Shown here: positions 51,401-58,310 of the stretch, piece after piece
Numbering within the stretch: the first letter of the stretch is position 1
How the letters are laid out: every line of letters begins with the position of its first letter
The notes under the pieces: generated by a model
Seen by the model: only the letters and a program-made list of their open reading frames with translations
What the model was told of the DNA's origin: nothing
Databases searched by the model: none
Made by a program: the position numbers and the translations under genes
Assembly (NCBI RefSeq): GCF_963576615.1
Contig: NC_088717.1
Span: forward strand, 36,409,802-36,473,801
Source of the DNA: Watersipora subatra
Lineage: Eukaryota > Bryozoa > Gymnolaemata > Cheilostomatida > Watersiporidae
Direction: 5' to 3'
DNA length: 64,000 bases

Positions 51401-52588
51401 ATGGAAACATAGTGATTGTGAAAGAACTGTCACTCTACTGGCAATGTAAAACACCTGTCACTCTACTAACAATGTAAAACACCTGTCACTCTACTAACAG
51501 TGTGAGACACCTGTCACTCTACTAGCAATGTAAGAGACCTGTCACTCTACCAGCAATGTGAGACACCTGTCACTCTACTAGCAATGTGAGACACCTTTTG
51601 CTCTATTAGCTATGTGAGACACCTGTCACTCTACTAGCAATGTGAGGCACCTGTCACTCTACTAGCAATGTAAAACGCCTGTCACTCTACTAGCAATGCA
51701 AGACACCAGTCCCTCTGCTAGTATTGTGAGACACCTCTCACTCTACTAGCAACCGACAAGCATAGATTTTAGGTCAAACAATAATAATAATTACTTTACT
51801 TAAAATAACCATGACTCTGCTCCTATTCTCACGTAAACAACTTTCTGAAATTTCTTTCCTGTAAATGTTCAATTTGAATTTATGCTAGTACTGGTGTACA
51901 TTGTGGTCTAATTTTTGGTACAGTACAGACTGTGATGCCATCAGATGAATTCGACTAAGATTTGAGTAAGAAATGCTGTAGATAATATTCTTTTTCTTAA
52001 ACTTTAATGCTGTCTTTCTCTTTTCTATTTCTAACTGAAGCAGTGTAACGATGTTCACGACATTATCATGAATGTGTTTGTGACAAGAAGAAAATATCTG
52101 TTACATTCTAATCTGTTCATTATATTTTTCAATAGAGAAAGTATGACTCAGCTAAACACCACTTCCTGTTATAGTTGAACGAGGACGGTGCAATAGAGCT
52201 GACAGAACTTGTTCCAGATGAGCCCCAAGTCAGCAACAGTTACCCTTATCCTAACACAGCCGGTGACGAGTCAGACAACATGTTGAAAACAAACAACCGA
52301 GGGTCGTCTAATAACAACCATGGAGAATTTCATGGCTCTTTAGCGGATACTATGCCGAGACAACGTAAGCAATCCGGGTACGCGGTGAGGGGCACAAATC
52401 CTCGCAACAAGCGAGTTTGGGTGAACTTCAAACAACGAGCTAAGGAGATCAAAGGTCGAATACCGCAGGTCAAGGACGTAAACAATATTGATAAATACTC
52501 TAGACTGATGTTTCCATTACTGTTTGTAGTATTTAACGCTTGGTATTGGGTTTACTACAGTGTTCTTTCCGAGAAGGAAATTGAGTAA
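21417..52588 (+). CDS. GABRB: GABA-A receptor beta-type subunit (LCCH3-like), complete gene, 10 exons
   Basis: Cys-loop pentameric ligand-gated channel subunit of the plasma membrane, predicted to bind GABA. Exons: 21417-21481, 29039-29145, 36459-36526, 36633-36853, 40568-40650, 40968-41105, 41533-41685, 42491-42585, 44537-44746, 52175-52588. Every intron is GT-AG and every phase matches, giving 517 residues, the normal family length. Seen: signal peptide 1-22; Cys-loop C161 to C175 with 13 residues between; loop B E180-S181-Y182; M1 about 243-267; M2 274-297 with 0' R275, 2' A277, 6' T281, 9' L284; M3 about 304-329; long basic/Asn-rich M3-M4 loop; M4 489-508. Sequons lie at N36 and N174. The M2-M3 stretch [18 protein letters not shown] is typical of arthropod LCCH3 and molluscan beta rather than vertebrate beta. 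A TAA at 21381 lies in frame upstream of the chosen ATG. Subunit partners and ion selectivity are not decided by sequence. Confidence 0.95.
21482..23700. other. First part of receptor intron 1
   Basis: No exon-like sequence found. Frames at 21654 (-) and 22618 (+) lack family features. Confidence 0.4.
23704..24517. repeat. 31-bp minisatellite in receptor intron 1, about 26 copies
   Basis: Unit GATTCATAAAGTAAACATAA plus CTAGGTGTGAG. A longer variant with CTACATGTAGG recurs in pairs near 23820 and 23950, showing copying of blocks. Confidence 0.95.
25382..25419. repeat. Perfect 16-bp-arm hairpin
   Basis: CAAGCTATTGCGACTC, a 6-base loop, then GAGTCGCAATAGCTTG. No other copy was seen in the window. 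Confidence 0.85.
26664..27345. repeat. 53-bp tandem array carrying a tRNA-like head, 13 copies
   Basis: Unit GCCCATGTGAGAGCGGCGGT, GGCCTAGTGCTCTAGAATAC, TTGACTTTACTTA. Some units are about 11 bases shorter because the TTGACTTTACT part is missing. GGCGGTGGCCTAGTGCTCTA resembles a SINE A box. The last unit continues through three TTGACCTACAAATAC copies into CAGGTTGAGACTCAATTC, a B-box-like sequence. Lies in intron 1. Confidence 0.9.
27560..28015. mobile_element. Long-TIR MITE, family A, full copy 2
   Basis: Left arm contains GATCTGACTGTCAGGATGTT; right arm contains ATATCCTGACAGTGAGATCA. The outer ends are CTTAAAGATGGACTT and GAGTTAATCTTTAA. Same length (456 bases) and core as the 16-kb copy. 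Confidence 0.8.
29039..29145 (+). CDS. GABRB: GABA-A beta-like exon 2: N-terminal helix region
   Basis: Encodes residues 23-57, including [20 protein letters not shown], the hallmark of the extracellular N-terminus (family pattern: NVS...L...YD.RLRP..GG). The acceptor CTCTTTCAG ends at 29038. Several other AGs lie upstream, but only this one matches the phase left by exon 1 and has a pyrimidine tract. The donor GTGAGT is at 29146. N36-V-S is a glycosylation sequon. Confidence 0.93.
29350..29745 (+). pseudogene. Decayed non-LTR retrotransposon fragments in intron 2
   Basis: After an AAT repeat the + strand reads [20 protein letters not shown], then after a frameshift [21 protein letters not shown] second fragment near 29699 reads [16 protein letters not shown]. 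The pattern (ELRRLWN..., LLGTA.ILRK.L) resembles the C-terminal end of reverse-transcriptase proteins common in invertebrate genomes. Broken, not functional. Confidence 0.55.
29764..29806. repeat. Perfect 17-bp-arm hairpin after the RT remnant
   Basis: TGTTGGATTCTTTGGCC, loop CTTTGTTAA, GGCCAAAGAATCCAACA. Confidence 0.85.
29896..30150. mobile_element. Family A MITE, left two-thirds
   Basis: Starts CTTTAAAGATGAACTTCC, contains TTTGAGGTGATTTGACAGCC and the shared core, then leaves the family sequence before the right arm. Confidence 0.7.
30151..31315. other. Intron 2 sequence, nothing recognised
   Basis: No exon, repeat family or terminus identified. Confidence 0.4.
31320..31655. repeat. 21-bp minisatellite in intron 2
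   Basis: Unit AGGCCAAGTGAGGCAGCAGT G, with shortened AGGCAGCAGTG pieces inserted. It yields three long Leu/Ser/His frames on the - strand (31199-31655) that are repeat translation. Confidence 0.95.
31660..33220. other. Intron 2 sequence, nothing recognised
   Basis: A short inverted pair AGAAGGCTTTTTCTTCTAAAAGCCTTCT lies near 31901-31930 (arms AGAAGGCTTTT). No coding pattern. Confidence 0.4.
33225..34014. mobile_element. 790-bp foldback element with TTAA target duplication
   Basis: ACCATAACTGTCACGTACAA at the left end and its complement at the right end, flanked on both sides by TTAA (33221-33224 and 34015-34018). Inverted arms run for about 290 bases each at roughly 80% match (shared: CAAGCTCCGCCCATAAATA, TAGAGATGGGTGT) around a loop of about 200 bases. 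TTAA duplications are typical of piggyBac and Kolobok. No transposase. Confidence 0.85.
34735..34890 (+). mobile_element. tRNA-derived SINE-like repeat, copy 3
   Basis: GAATTGGTGCAGTTGTTTCT (A-box-like), GGTCTCGAGTTCAGTC (B-box-like), then ATGGTTTCAGACAAACGGAC GGAGGGACGG and TTTTATAGTGAAG. The complement of this tail is found in the - strand copies. Confidence 0.6.
34891..36410. other. End of intron 2, nothing recognised
   Basis: AT-rich, no exon-like sequence until the microsatellite-type pyrimidine tract before exon 3. Confidence 0.4.
36459..36526 (+). CDS. GABRB: GABA-A beta-like exon 3: first beta strands
   Basis: Encodes residues 59-80, ending ISEVNM, the conserved stretch before the DYT motif. 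The exon completes the Gly codon begun by exon 2. Its pyrimidine tract is a TCTA-rich microsatellite (about 36411-36452) followed by TTGCAG. The donor is GTGAGC at 36527. Confidence 0.95.
36633..36853 (+). CDS. GABRB: GABA-A beta-like exon 4: extracellular domain with loop A
   Basis: Encodes residues 81-153. It opens [17 protein letters not shown] (family DYT...YF.Q.W.D.RL) and carries loop [15 protein letters not shown], at residues 117-130. In human beta2 the loop A residue Tyr97 matches F122 here; RDL-type subunits also have Phe. The preceding intron is only 106 bp, against 7 kb on either side. The donor GTTAGA splits an Arg codon. Confidence 0.96.
37097..37971. mobile_element. 875-bp TA-flanked MITE with CAGTAGGCGC termini
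   Basis: Left CAGTAGGCGCTCCTATAACG, right end complementary (CAGTAGGCGCTGCTATAACG on the other strand), flanked by TA. It sits in a degenerate CATATAGCTAGG repeat in intron 4. A related single end lies at 62106-62170 (CAGTAGACGCCCTTACAGCG). Confidence 0.8.
38573..38765. repeat. 21-bp minisatellite in intron 4, about nine copies
   Basis: Unit GTAACTAAGCTCCGCCCATA T, strongly degenerate. Confidence 0.85.
39330..39448. mobile_element. Family A MITE, right-arm fragment
   Basis: CTGTCAGATCACCTAGAACA followed by AAATCTCAAATGATAAAAAA and TTTCTGATAAAATCTTTTAA match the family right arm. Confidence 0.6.
40090..40320 (-). mobile_element. tRNA-derived SINE-like repeat, copy 4
   Basis: - strand GGTACAGGTGGTGGAGTATC (A box) and ACGAGTTTGAATGCC (B-box-like). 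The flank AATTGTGCACATAGTTATTA is shared with the 11.8-kb copy. Ends about 250 bases before exon 5. Confidence 0.6.
40568..40650 (+). CDS. GABRB: GABA-A beta-like exon 5: the Cys-loop
   Basis: Encodes [20 protein letters not shown] and then CTVEIES. C161 and C175 are separated by exactly 13 residues, the defining disulfide loop of the superfamily. N174-C-T is the sequon conserved in beta subunits. E180-S181 begin loop B. Acceptor TTTATGCAG, donor GTAAGA; the Tyr codon is split T|AT. Confidence 0.97.
40968..41105 (+). CDS. GABRB: GABA-A beta-like exon 6: loops B to C
   Basis: Encodes residues 183-227. It continues loop B ([14 protein letters not shown]) and runs through [10 protein letters not shown] to the start of loop C (QVLAS). 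In alignment with human beta2 the loop C residues F200 and T202 are L225 and S227, so the GABA site keeps its frame with substitutions. Acceptor ATTGCAG, donor GTACTT. Confidence 0.95.
41533..41685 (+). CDS. GABRB: GABA-A beta-like exon 7: end of loop C, M1 and start of M2
   Basis: Encodes [19 protein letters not shown], which includes loop C Tyr (Y230), then M1 and the M1-M2 linker [11 protein letters not shown]. The filter region reads S-A-R at -2' to 0'. Vertebrate beta subunits have A-A-R and RDL/alpha subunits P-A-R. Acceptor TTGCAG, donor GTGAGT. Confidence 0.96.
41900..42005 (-). mobile_element. tRNA-derived SINE head in intron 7
   Basis: - strand GGCACAGGTGGTTGAGTGTT (A box) and AGGAGTTCGAAACTGG (B box) with tRNA-like spacing. 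The CAGGTGGT.GAGT start is shared with the 11.7- and 40-kb copies. Confidence 0.65.
42343..42475. repeat. TATA/ACTGTATATA microsatellite before exon 8
   Basis: Interrupted TATA with CAGTATATA and TGTGTATAC, ending about 15 bases before the acceptor of exon 8. Confidence 0.9.
42491..42585 (+). CDS. GABRB: GABA-A beta-like exon 8: M2 pore and M2-M3 loop
   Basis: Encodes residues 280-310: [20 protein letters not shown] and then [11 protein letters not shown]. 6' Thr and 9' Leu are conserved. 15' is Ser (S290) and the extracellular end has 19' Arg. The donor is GTATGA, and a TA-rich microsatellite lies immediately upstream of the acceptor. Confidence 0.96.
42586..44536. other. Receptor intron 8
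   Basis: No exon-like sequence. A weak inverted pair TTGACCAATAAAAGC... / ...GTTGATTGGTCAA lies at 43476-43528. AT-rich. Confidence 0.4.
44537..44746 (+). CDS. GABRB: GABA-A beta-like exon 9: M3 and first part of the intracellular loop
   Basis: Encodes residues 311-380. M3 ([20 protein letters not shown]) is followed by [14 protein letters not shown], a basic membrane-exit segment, and a Ser/Asn-rich stretch. The donor AAG|GTGAAA is weak. Without splicing the frame adds VKKIDYYL and stops at 44771-44773, which would make a receptor without M4. The frame after splicing matches exon 10. Confidence 0.92.
45130..45942. mobile_element. 813-bp TA-flanked MITE with CAGTGAAACTCG termini
   Basis: Left CAGTGAAACTCGAATAAATC, right complementary (CAGTGAAACACGGATAACTC), flanked by TA. 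Internal AACTCGAA/TTGAAC repeats are typical of this mariner/Tc1-like MITE group. A family A right arm (about 45635-45780) is embedded, next to a hairpin around TTAAAACGCTC...GAGCGTTTTAA (45583-45634). Confidence 0.8.
46740..46850. repeat. TATA/CATA microsatellite
   Basis: ACATATATA and TA runs upstream of the PLE-like repeat. Confidence 0.9.
46851..47105 (-). mobile_element. PLE-like repeat with hammerhead-type core, copy 2
   Basis: Two 41-base inverted arms (46851-46891 and 46968-47008, about 90% match, containing AAATATT...GTAAATTTTT) enclose a loop. Its - strand has GAAAC (46904-46900) and a helix-II-like GCGC-ATC-GTAC, matching copy 1 at 19.5 kb. The other core half is altered (CTTGTAGA against CTGATGA). 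The right flank is shared with copy 1 up to TTACTATATATA. Confidence 0.5.
47607..47720. repeat. 57-bp tandem duplication
   Basis: ACTTACTATCAGCGCTAAGC ... GTAACAGCTA repeated twice with one or two differences. Confidence 0.85.
48409..48692. repeat. 71-bp tandem repeat, four near-identical copies
   Basis: AACCCCTGAAGTTTATTGTA begins at 48411, 48482, 48553 and 48624, exactly 71 bases apart, with one variable base (CAATAG or CACTAG). Recent expansion in intron 9. Confidence 0.97.
49715..49990 (-). other. 74-codon frame, duplicated at 51.8 kb
   Basis: Open - strand frame (49938-49714; TTG first codon after a stop) reading [20 protein letters not shown] and ending [14 protein letters not shown]. 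It is Lys/Arg-rich, with no domain recognised. A diverged copy at 51815-52090 in the same orientation has several stops and an indel. It could be a fragment of a transposon protein or a lost exon. Confidence 0.4.
50479..51755. repeat. 28-bp minisatellite in intron 9, split by a MITE
   Basis: Unit TGTGAGACACCTGTCACTCT ACTAGCAA: about nine copies before 50731 and about twelve after 51415. The left block is nearly uniform; the right block has variants (TAAAACACC, GTAAGAGACC). Confidence 0.95.
50732..51414. mobile_element. 683-bp non-autonomous transposon inside the 28-bp array
   Basis: Ends CACTATGTTTCCATGGTGCG and complement (CACTATGTTTCCATGATGAG). GTTTCCATG.TGCGCAGT recurs internally near 50790. 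Flanks read CAAT and ATTG, so an AT duplication fits, as in ISL2EU/Harbinger-type elements, but palindromic flanks hide its exact length. On the - strand near 51061-51155 [20 protein letters not shown] is open but unrecognised. Confidence 0.75.
51815..52090 (-). pseudogene. Decayed copy of the 49.7-kb 74-codon frame
   Basis: Aligns over its length with 49715-49990 (shared GTGGTCTAATTT.TGGTACAG, GCCATCAGATGAA) but carries several stops and an indel. It lies just upstream of exon 10. Confidence 0.6.
52175..52588 (+). CDS. GABRB: GABA-A beta-like exon 10: M3-M4 loop, M4 and stop
   Basis: Encodes residues 381-517 and TAA at 52586. The first 88 residues are a polar loop rich in Asn with the basic-Ser stretch PRQRKQSGY. 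Then come [19 protein letters not shown] and M4 ([14 protein letters not shown]), matching the beta-family C-terminus (IP...DVN.IDK.SR..FP). The Ser of the vertebrate RRAS phosphosite just before this block is Lys here (K470). The acceptor is CCTGTTATAG. The C-terminal tail after M4 is short, as usual. Confidence 0.95.
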   Translation: MNEDGAIELTELVPDEPQVSNSYPYPNTAGDESDNMLKTNNRGSSNNNHGEFHGSLADTMPRQRKQSGYAVRGTNPRNKRVWVNFKQRAKEIKGRIPQVKDVNNIDKYSRLMFPLLFVVFNAWYWVYYSVLSEKEIE

Positions 52589-54215
52589 AACAAAGGCTAA
52601 CACTATAGCTGGTTTGGCATCAGAGGTAAAACAAGGAAATGCAACTGGAATAATGGCATAAAATAGGTAAACCTCAGCTTTGACTGCAGTAGTTTTGATT
52701 ACCTTGAACAAGCAAAAATAGAAAGTAAAAAAGATTTTATATTGAAAGCATTTTTAACTAATCGTAAACAGTGGGTGATACAAAGCTCAGGCATCCACAC
52801 GAATTCACTACGAGTCTCTTCTACCAAGCGCAAGCTCTTTGTTAGCCTTACTAAATTGTCCTGAAAATTCATTGAAGTCATACCATAAGTTATAAAAAAA
52901 CTGTGTAAATGCTAAAAGCCTGGCTTACCATTTTCACCAATGAACGAAGGTGAACATAATTCGCTCTAATATATTGTAATAACTGAAGATTATAATGATA
53001 AATTGTTTTGCTAGTTAAAATTCATTTATTTCTGTGTACAGTAACCACAAAGACATTAATAGATCCTTATTGTGGAGTTATTGTATCATATGCAGGTGTC
53101 TTTGTAATCGTGCTCACCTGTATAACCGTTTAGCTTATCCAATAGTTTGTGAGTATTTAGACCACAACTGTAATACTGGTATGCTGTGAAGATATTTTTT
53201 ATAATGATTAATAGCAGGAGTCGTCTCTATGCGAATGATATTATTTTATGAATTAATAAAATCCTTTTGAAGACATGAATCAGCTGTTACATGTCACAAC
53301 ACACAAAGTTGTCTTCTTATGATGAAATAAATTCTTATCTTTGCAGTTTGAGTTTTCTCTGGCTGCTTGAATCCATGATTAATTGCTCAGTTCTAAAAAT
53401 TATCATTAGCATATCCATCTTTAACATTTTTATTGTTATCATATGAACTTTGTTATCTATAATAACAGTTAGAAAACTGCTGAGTCATGACTGAATAATT
53501 GATCAGCTATGTCATTTGTCTAAAATACTTCTCCATACAATCATACCACAAATTTTGGAAAGGAGTTGTCTGCTCATAGCGCTTAGCACGCAATAACTAT
53601 TTGCGGACAGTGCTTTTTTGGAATACCGTAATCACCCCGTTGTCATATTTCGCTAACATTTAAATCGAAAACTGGTCCTTTTTGACATACCCAAGACTGA
53701 TGCCCCAAGAAGTTTTCAAATTTTATGTGGTACGCTAGGCAAGTTATGCCATTATCTGCTAATCGTGGATATTTGAGCTACGGTGTCAGCCTCCAGTGCC
53801 GTTTGAGCTTTCACTGAGCAGGCCGATGACAGCAGGCCCACGCCTACTCGATGTAAAATCGTGTGTTTAGTTCAGACACCAAAGATAAAATTTGAAAGAT
53901 ATGTGGACGAAGAATGCCATAAAAAGGAAAGCGACTTTACTGTTTTGCGCGCGTCATGACTGTGCAACAGTTTTGCATTTCAATGCTTAAGAAGGATCTT
54001 GGCATGTTGCCAAAAAAATGAGTGCAGCTTTTGTTGTAATTGGTGTTTTCTAACTGAACAATGATTTAATAACTTTTTGTTAGCCTACAGCTGAACATCA
54101 TTATTGTCAATTAACTATTAGTTAGAGTTATTGTCAATTAACTGAATGAAACTTTGACTTATCCAACGCACTTTCCGTTCACTTATTGTGCCTTATAATT
54201 CAAAGTCTATGAATG
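52589..54215. other. Receptor 3' UTR and flank
   Basis: Polyadenylation candidates near 53.25-53.33 kb. A GC-richer block at 53560-53990 with no frame or terminus recognised may be an old repeat. Confidence 0.4.
53255..53331 (+). terminator. Candidate polyadenylation signals of the receptor gene
   Basis: AATAAA occurs at 53255-53260 and again near 53325, about 0.7 kb after the stop codon. They are the first clustered canonical signals in the 3' flank. No cDNA evidence is available, so the choice is tentative. Confidence 0.35.
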
Positions 54216-54220
54216 ATATG

Positions 54221-54730
54221 CATACTTACCAAGTAGTTGGGAAAAAACCAGCGGGAGATTAACGGTAAATGTAGTAGTTGAATCTGAAGCCTAGATTTCT
54301 TTGTGAAGTTTTTTTTCTTCATTGGTACCTACATAGGAGGCCCTTCTACGATTTTATTCAATGTTCAGGTACTCTACTATCAATGTGAGGTCATGGTCAT
54401 TTTCCAATGATATGTCACAGCTCCATGTATAATCTTTGTTTATTGATGAAAAACTGTAGAGCAAATCGTTAGACATCAATGTTGCTAAATCTAAATAGCC
54501 CAGGTTTTATGGCAAACATACAATTTAATAGCGATCTGCTTCATTGTTGCTAATTTTGTATGATGATGCAAGCTCACAACTAGTAAATAAAGGGGAAACA
54601 ACAAGTAAAAATATTAAACTACTACTTTTATTGAAAAAACTGGAGAAAAACGGCAGATTCTGTGAAAAAGAGAGGCGGACTTAAAAAACTGGAGGGTCCC
54701 GGCCAAACCGGGAGACTTGGCAAGTATGAT
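54221..54730. mobile_element. About 510-bp MITE with CATACTTGCCAAGT termini
   Basis: Left CATACTTACCAAGT, right complementary CATACTTGCCAAGTCTCCCG. CCGGGAGA and its complement occur near both ends. The target duplication is unclear. Similar termini are common in animal DNA transposons. Confidence 0.6.
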
Positions 54731-55145
54731 GATGTGGACAATGACAAAAATTGACAAATTAGTTGATGCTGTGCTTTATGATCCGGTGCATCTTTTAACC
54801 TAGCATGTAATCAATTTTATCGACTCCTGCAACTTCCCTCTCTATACTCGATCGATAAAATACCGCAGGGTATTAATAAAATTTATTATATAATTTGATT
54901 TTAGGCAGCTTGACTGGCATAATATAAAATAGAATAAAACATCGGCAAACACAGAAAGCATGGGCGATATCTTCAATGTTGCAATAAAGTCGTTAAGATC
55001 TTTTCAAATTCACTGAGAATTTACTAACCATTTCTTTTAGGAAATAAATTAAATCCAAAGCTGGTTTTGTTGCCAAATGATGAATTTGAAAAGGCGGAAA
55101 AGCAGCTTGACTACAAACTATTGTAAAATTTGTTGGCCAAACTTT

Positions 55146-55244
55146 CCAGTGAGATGGGTGTGATCTATTTCCAGTAAGATGGGTGTGATCTATTTCCAGT
55201 AAGATGGGTGTGGTCTATTTCCAGTAAGATGGGTGTGATCTATT
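55146..55244. repeat. 25-bp tandem repeat, four copies
   Basis: Unit CCAGTAAGATGGGTGTGATC TATTT, nearly identical. Confidence 0.95.
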
Positions 55245-57569
55245 GCGATTATGCTTGCGCAAATCTTTCCTTGAATCCATAAACTTGCTATCTATTGGAT
55301 TAAAAGACCAGAGAGATCCAGTGCACAACCTCCTGCCTGTCAGTCATGTTTCCACTTTGAAGCCTGAACTTGAGATAATTCGACTGCGGTTCTCTTATGT
55401 AGTTTTCCTTCGGCTGGGAAAATTCAACTGGGTAGTTTCACTTTGTTATCCGACACTTCTGGTTTAATTAGGAATACGAAATTCTGGCCACTTTGTGTGT
55501 GTCACATTTTTGGTATAATTCCAAAAATTCAAGTAATTTGGAGTAATAAATCTAGAGATATCGCCAATATATTAGCGCCCTTTAAGCAGACTGAGAAATG
55601 AGAAATGGCTGTTAATAGGACATTAGTTTTTAATGGCGCGCTGAAGGAAGTTCTCAGTAATAAAGGTTGAGAAATGGACAAAGCTAAAAAGCTACTTCTC
55701 ATTAGCAACAATAGCTTTACACTTGAACTAGATGTTTTTCTATTTGTATGAAACATACACCTATCAGATTCGGTGTACTGCAATAATTATTTTACCTCTA
55801 ATATATCACTTTTTGAGAGAGGATGAAATAAGTAGGAACTGTTCACTCTATAAAAGTCTATTTGTTTTCTATTTCTTTCATTGTTTTCTACGAGCTTGGA
55901 GCTTTAAAATGATATTCAGTTCAAGAGGAATTGTGTTATTTTAAGTGCTTTTGTGGTTGATGGAATGTTGTTAATACTGTCTAGGATCAGGCGACCTGCT
56001 TGCGTATACAAGACTTGGCTTCAACGCGGTAAACACAGGATTTCACTAAAATAGTTGGTCAACCTTTTATGTAGTGTATGTTTTAGACATTAAAAGACTG
56101 CTGGAGCAGTAGGAATGAAATGCTCAATGGGAAAACTGAACATCCGCTACAGAGAAAAGGTGTGCGCCATATGCTCCGCCACCCAATTATTTAAAGTGAA
56201 CATAGCCTTGACATAGACTGTCTACTAAATTATAGATAATATGATTTCTCCTGTTCAGCTACGTGTACAATAATCGATAATCGGCAATATCTTGCTAATG
56301 TCTTGATCGGCCGATAAATTTGGAAAAACTACTTTCTGCTAAATCCAAATCTTTTAAAAAATCAGCCAAGGTAAAGTTTGTTTGTCTAATTTGTGAATGA
56401 TTGTTCAGATGCGACAACAAACCAGAGCAAACAAAAATCAGTTCCATTTAGTTAATGAAAACAAGCTAACAAACAATCATAATAGTGAATGTAGTAGCGA
56501 TATTAATCGGCACAGTAGATCAGTCGATGTGCTCAGTTGCAAAGCAACCTGTCAGTCATAGAAATTGGTCGAAAGCCAAAAACAGAACATCAGCTAAAGT
56601 ACGCACAGAATGCGCGGAACAAAACTATCATACAACTATTATAAAGAATTGCGTAAACTCAAACTAATACTAGTAGAGAAAACTGTATTCACTACAAAAA
56701 GGGCTTTGATTGCAGACAATTTGTCAAATATTTAGAAGATTTTGCAATACGCTCGCAGTACATTGGATTTTTAGATTTATCTTCTTTTGTTCAAGGGCTA
56801 CTCCACTAGGGTATACCTTAGGCAGACTAAAGCTCCAGCATTGTGACACACGAGAGAGAGATTACAATGCAATGGTTAGGGAAGCATTTTTACCAAAAGA
56901 GCACCATGGCTAAGGTAGTCTAAGCTACAACTATACAAATCGGTGCTGACAGGTCTCTGAACCAGCTAACTCTGCTTTCCAATTTTTTCAGAAGGGTTTC
57001 AGGTGTCATTAATGAGACGCACACAATGAGGTCTTCCTTATTAAGCCATCTCACTTGAGAATGCGGAGACGGAAGCGGAAGGTTAGCAGTCAATCATAGT
57101 TCATGTAACATCGCCCGATGAGTTAAGCTTGTGTCTCTAGTATGACTATTAAGAGCAATAGTCAAACTAGTTTTTATGTTGGGTAGATACAAAAGTCTGT
57201 ATTTGACTAATGACTGGGTAAGGTCAGATGAAGGTCAGGAGAAATATCCCAGTAATTAATACTCAATTCTCATATGCTAGGAAATCTCTTTACTGGTGAA
57301 AATGTCAGTCACTATGAAGATGACCCCAGATTATGAATTTGCGTGAAGCCACGAAGGAGCAGCAGACCACCAGTAAGGAAAAGAACACCTGGTCACTCCA
57401 CACTACTTACAGATAAATATCCGGTGGCACCTTCAACAGCATCACATCAGAATATCATGATAAACAATAGTAATGTTAACAGGAGTGCCGGAGAATCAAG
57501 CGTCTGCAGCCACCATCAAGCACAGACTCACTGAAGACAAACATGAACCGTTCATGGCGTCCTCGGCCC

Positions 57570-57575
57570 TTTATT
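57570..57575 (-). terminator. Candidate polyadenylation signal of the transporter
   Basis: AATAAA on the - strand about 535 bases after the stop. It is a canonical signal, but nothing else supports it. Confidence 0.25.
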
Positions 57576-58108
57576 ATTAGCAGTAAATATATAATATACA
57601 CTGTATAAATATAAAATCACTCAGTAGAGAATTACTTTTTACTGAAGTTGCACTCTGACCAGGTAGTAATCATGACCACAAACAATTAGAAACCTTCATG
57701 GAAGCATTTCACTGAGCATGAGAGGATATGGGATGGGGTGGGTGTCTAGTTTAATAAATATTTTTTGGATTAAAGCACAGGAAACTCGCCAACTTGAGTA
57801 AACTTCACATAAAATTCTAGCTTGTCTGTTCATCAAAAAAGGGAAGATATGAGATTACGTTTTACAACGGCAATGAAAAAAAACAAGAGATCGGTTGTAA
57901 ACACCCTGTAAGAGTTGTCCACCACTAACAACAAAAGTCGTGTACTCTTACAATTGAGCGCACTACAGTATACATTGAAGTGTATAAAAGTGATAAAACA
58001 ACTCCATAATAGGTCCCATTCTTACAAACTTTAAAACAAGATCGATGCAAAACGCAGACTGGATATGAACTGAGACAGCACCATGACAGTTTATAGCCAA
58101 AGATAAAC

Positions 58109-58310
58109 TTAAGGATTTAAGGCGGAAGTTATATTGCTGACTGCTTTGCCGAGCGTGGCAGCGAGAACTTCCTCGGTGAAGCTTAATGGAAGTGATGGTG
58201 TCGTAGAACAACCATTCGGGTTTAAACATACCATTGGAGTTGCTGTTTTTTCAGTTGAATCAATATTTCCACTCATTCGGCGCATAGTGTCTATAAGGCC
58301 AACGATCGTT
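58109..58310 (-). CDS. AAAP transporter last exon: end of final helix and C-terminal tail
   Basis: After acceptor GAATTTTAG the frame reads TIVGLIDTMRRMSGNIDSTE, then a polar tail to TAA at 58111-58109: 66 codons. A GTATGT in frame after ...TATPM could act as a donor to a further exon, so the last 40 residues are less certain than the helix part. Confidence 0.78.

Larger units (their letters stand above)
54731..58108. other. Intergenic region between the convergent genes
   Basis: Holds the 25-bp array below. At 57175-57290 a repeat (CTAATGACTGGGT...ACTCAATTCTCATATGCT) recurs at 63505-63590. No supported gene. A + strand frame at 57343-57534 looks compositionally coding-like but has no family match. 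Confidence 0.4.

Noticed and set aside
56710..56913. Possible exon after GATTGCAG (67-codon frame)
   Set aside because: Acceptor-like start but no recognisable protein and no partner exon.
57343..57534. Compositionally coding-like + strand frame (63 codons)
   Set aside because: No ATG, no family match and no phase-matched exons upstream; kept only as something to test against RNA data.
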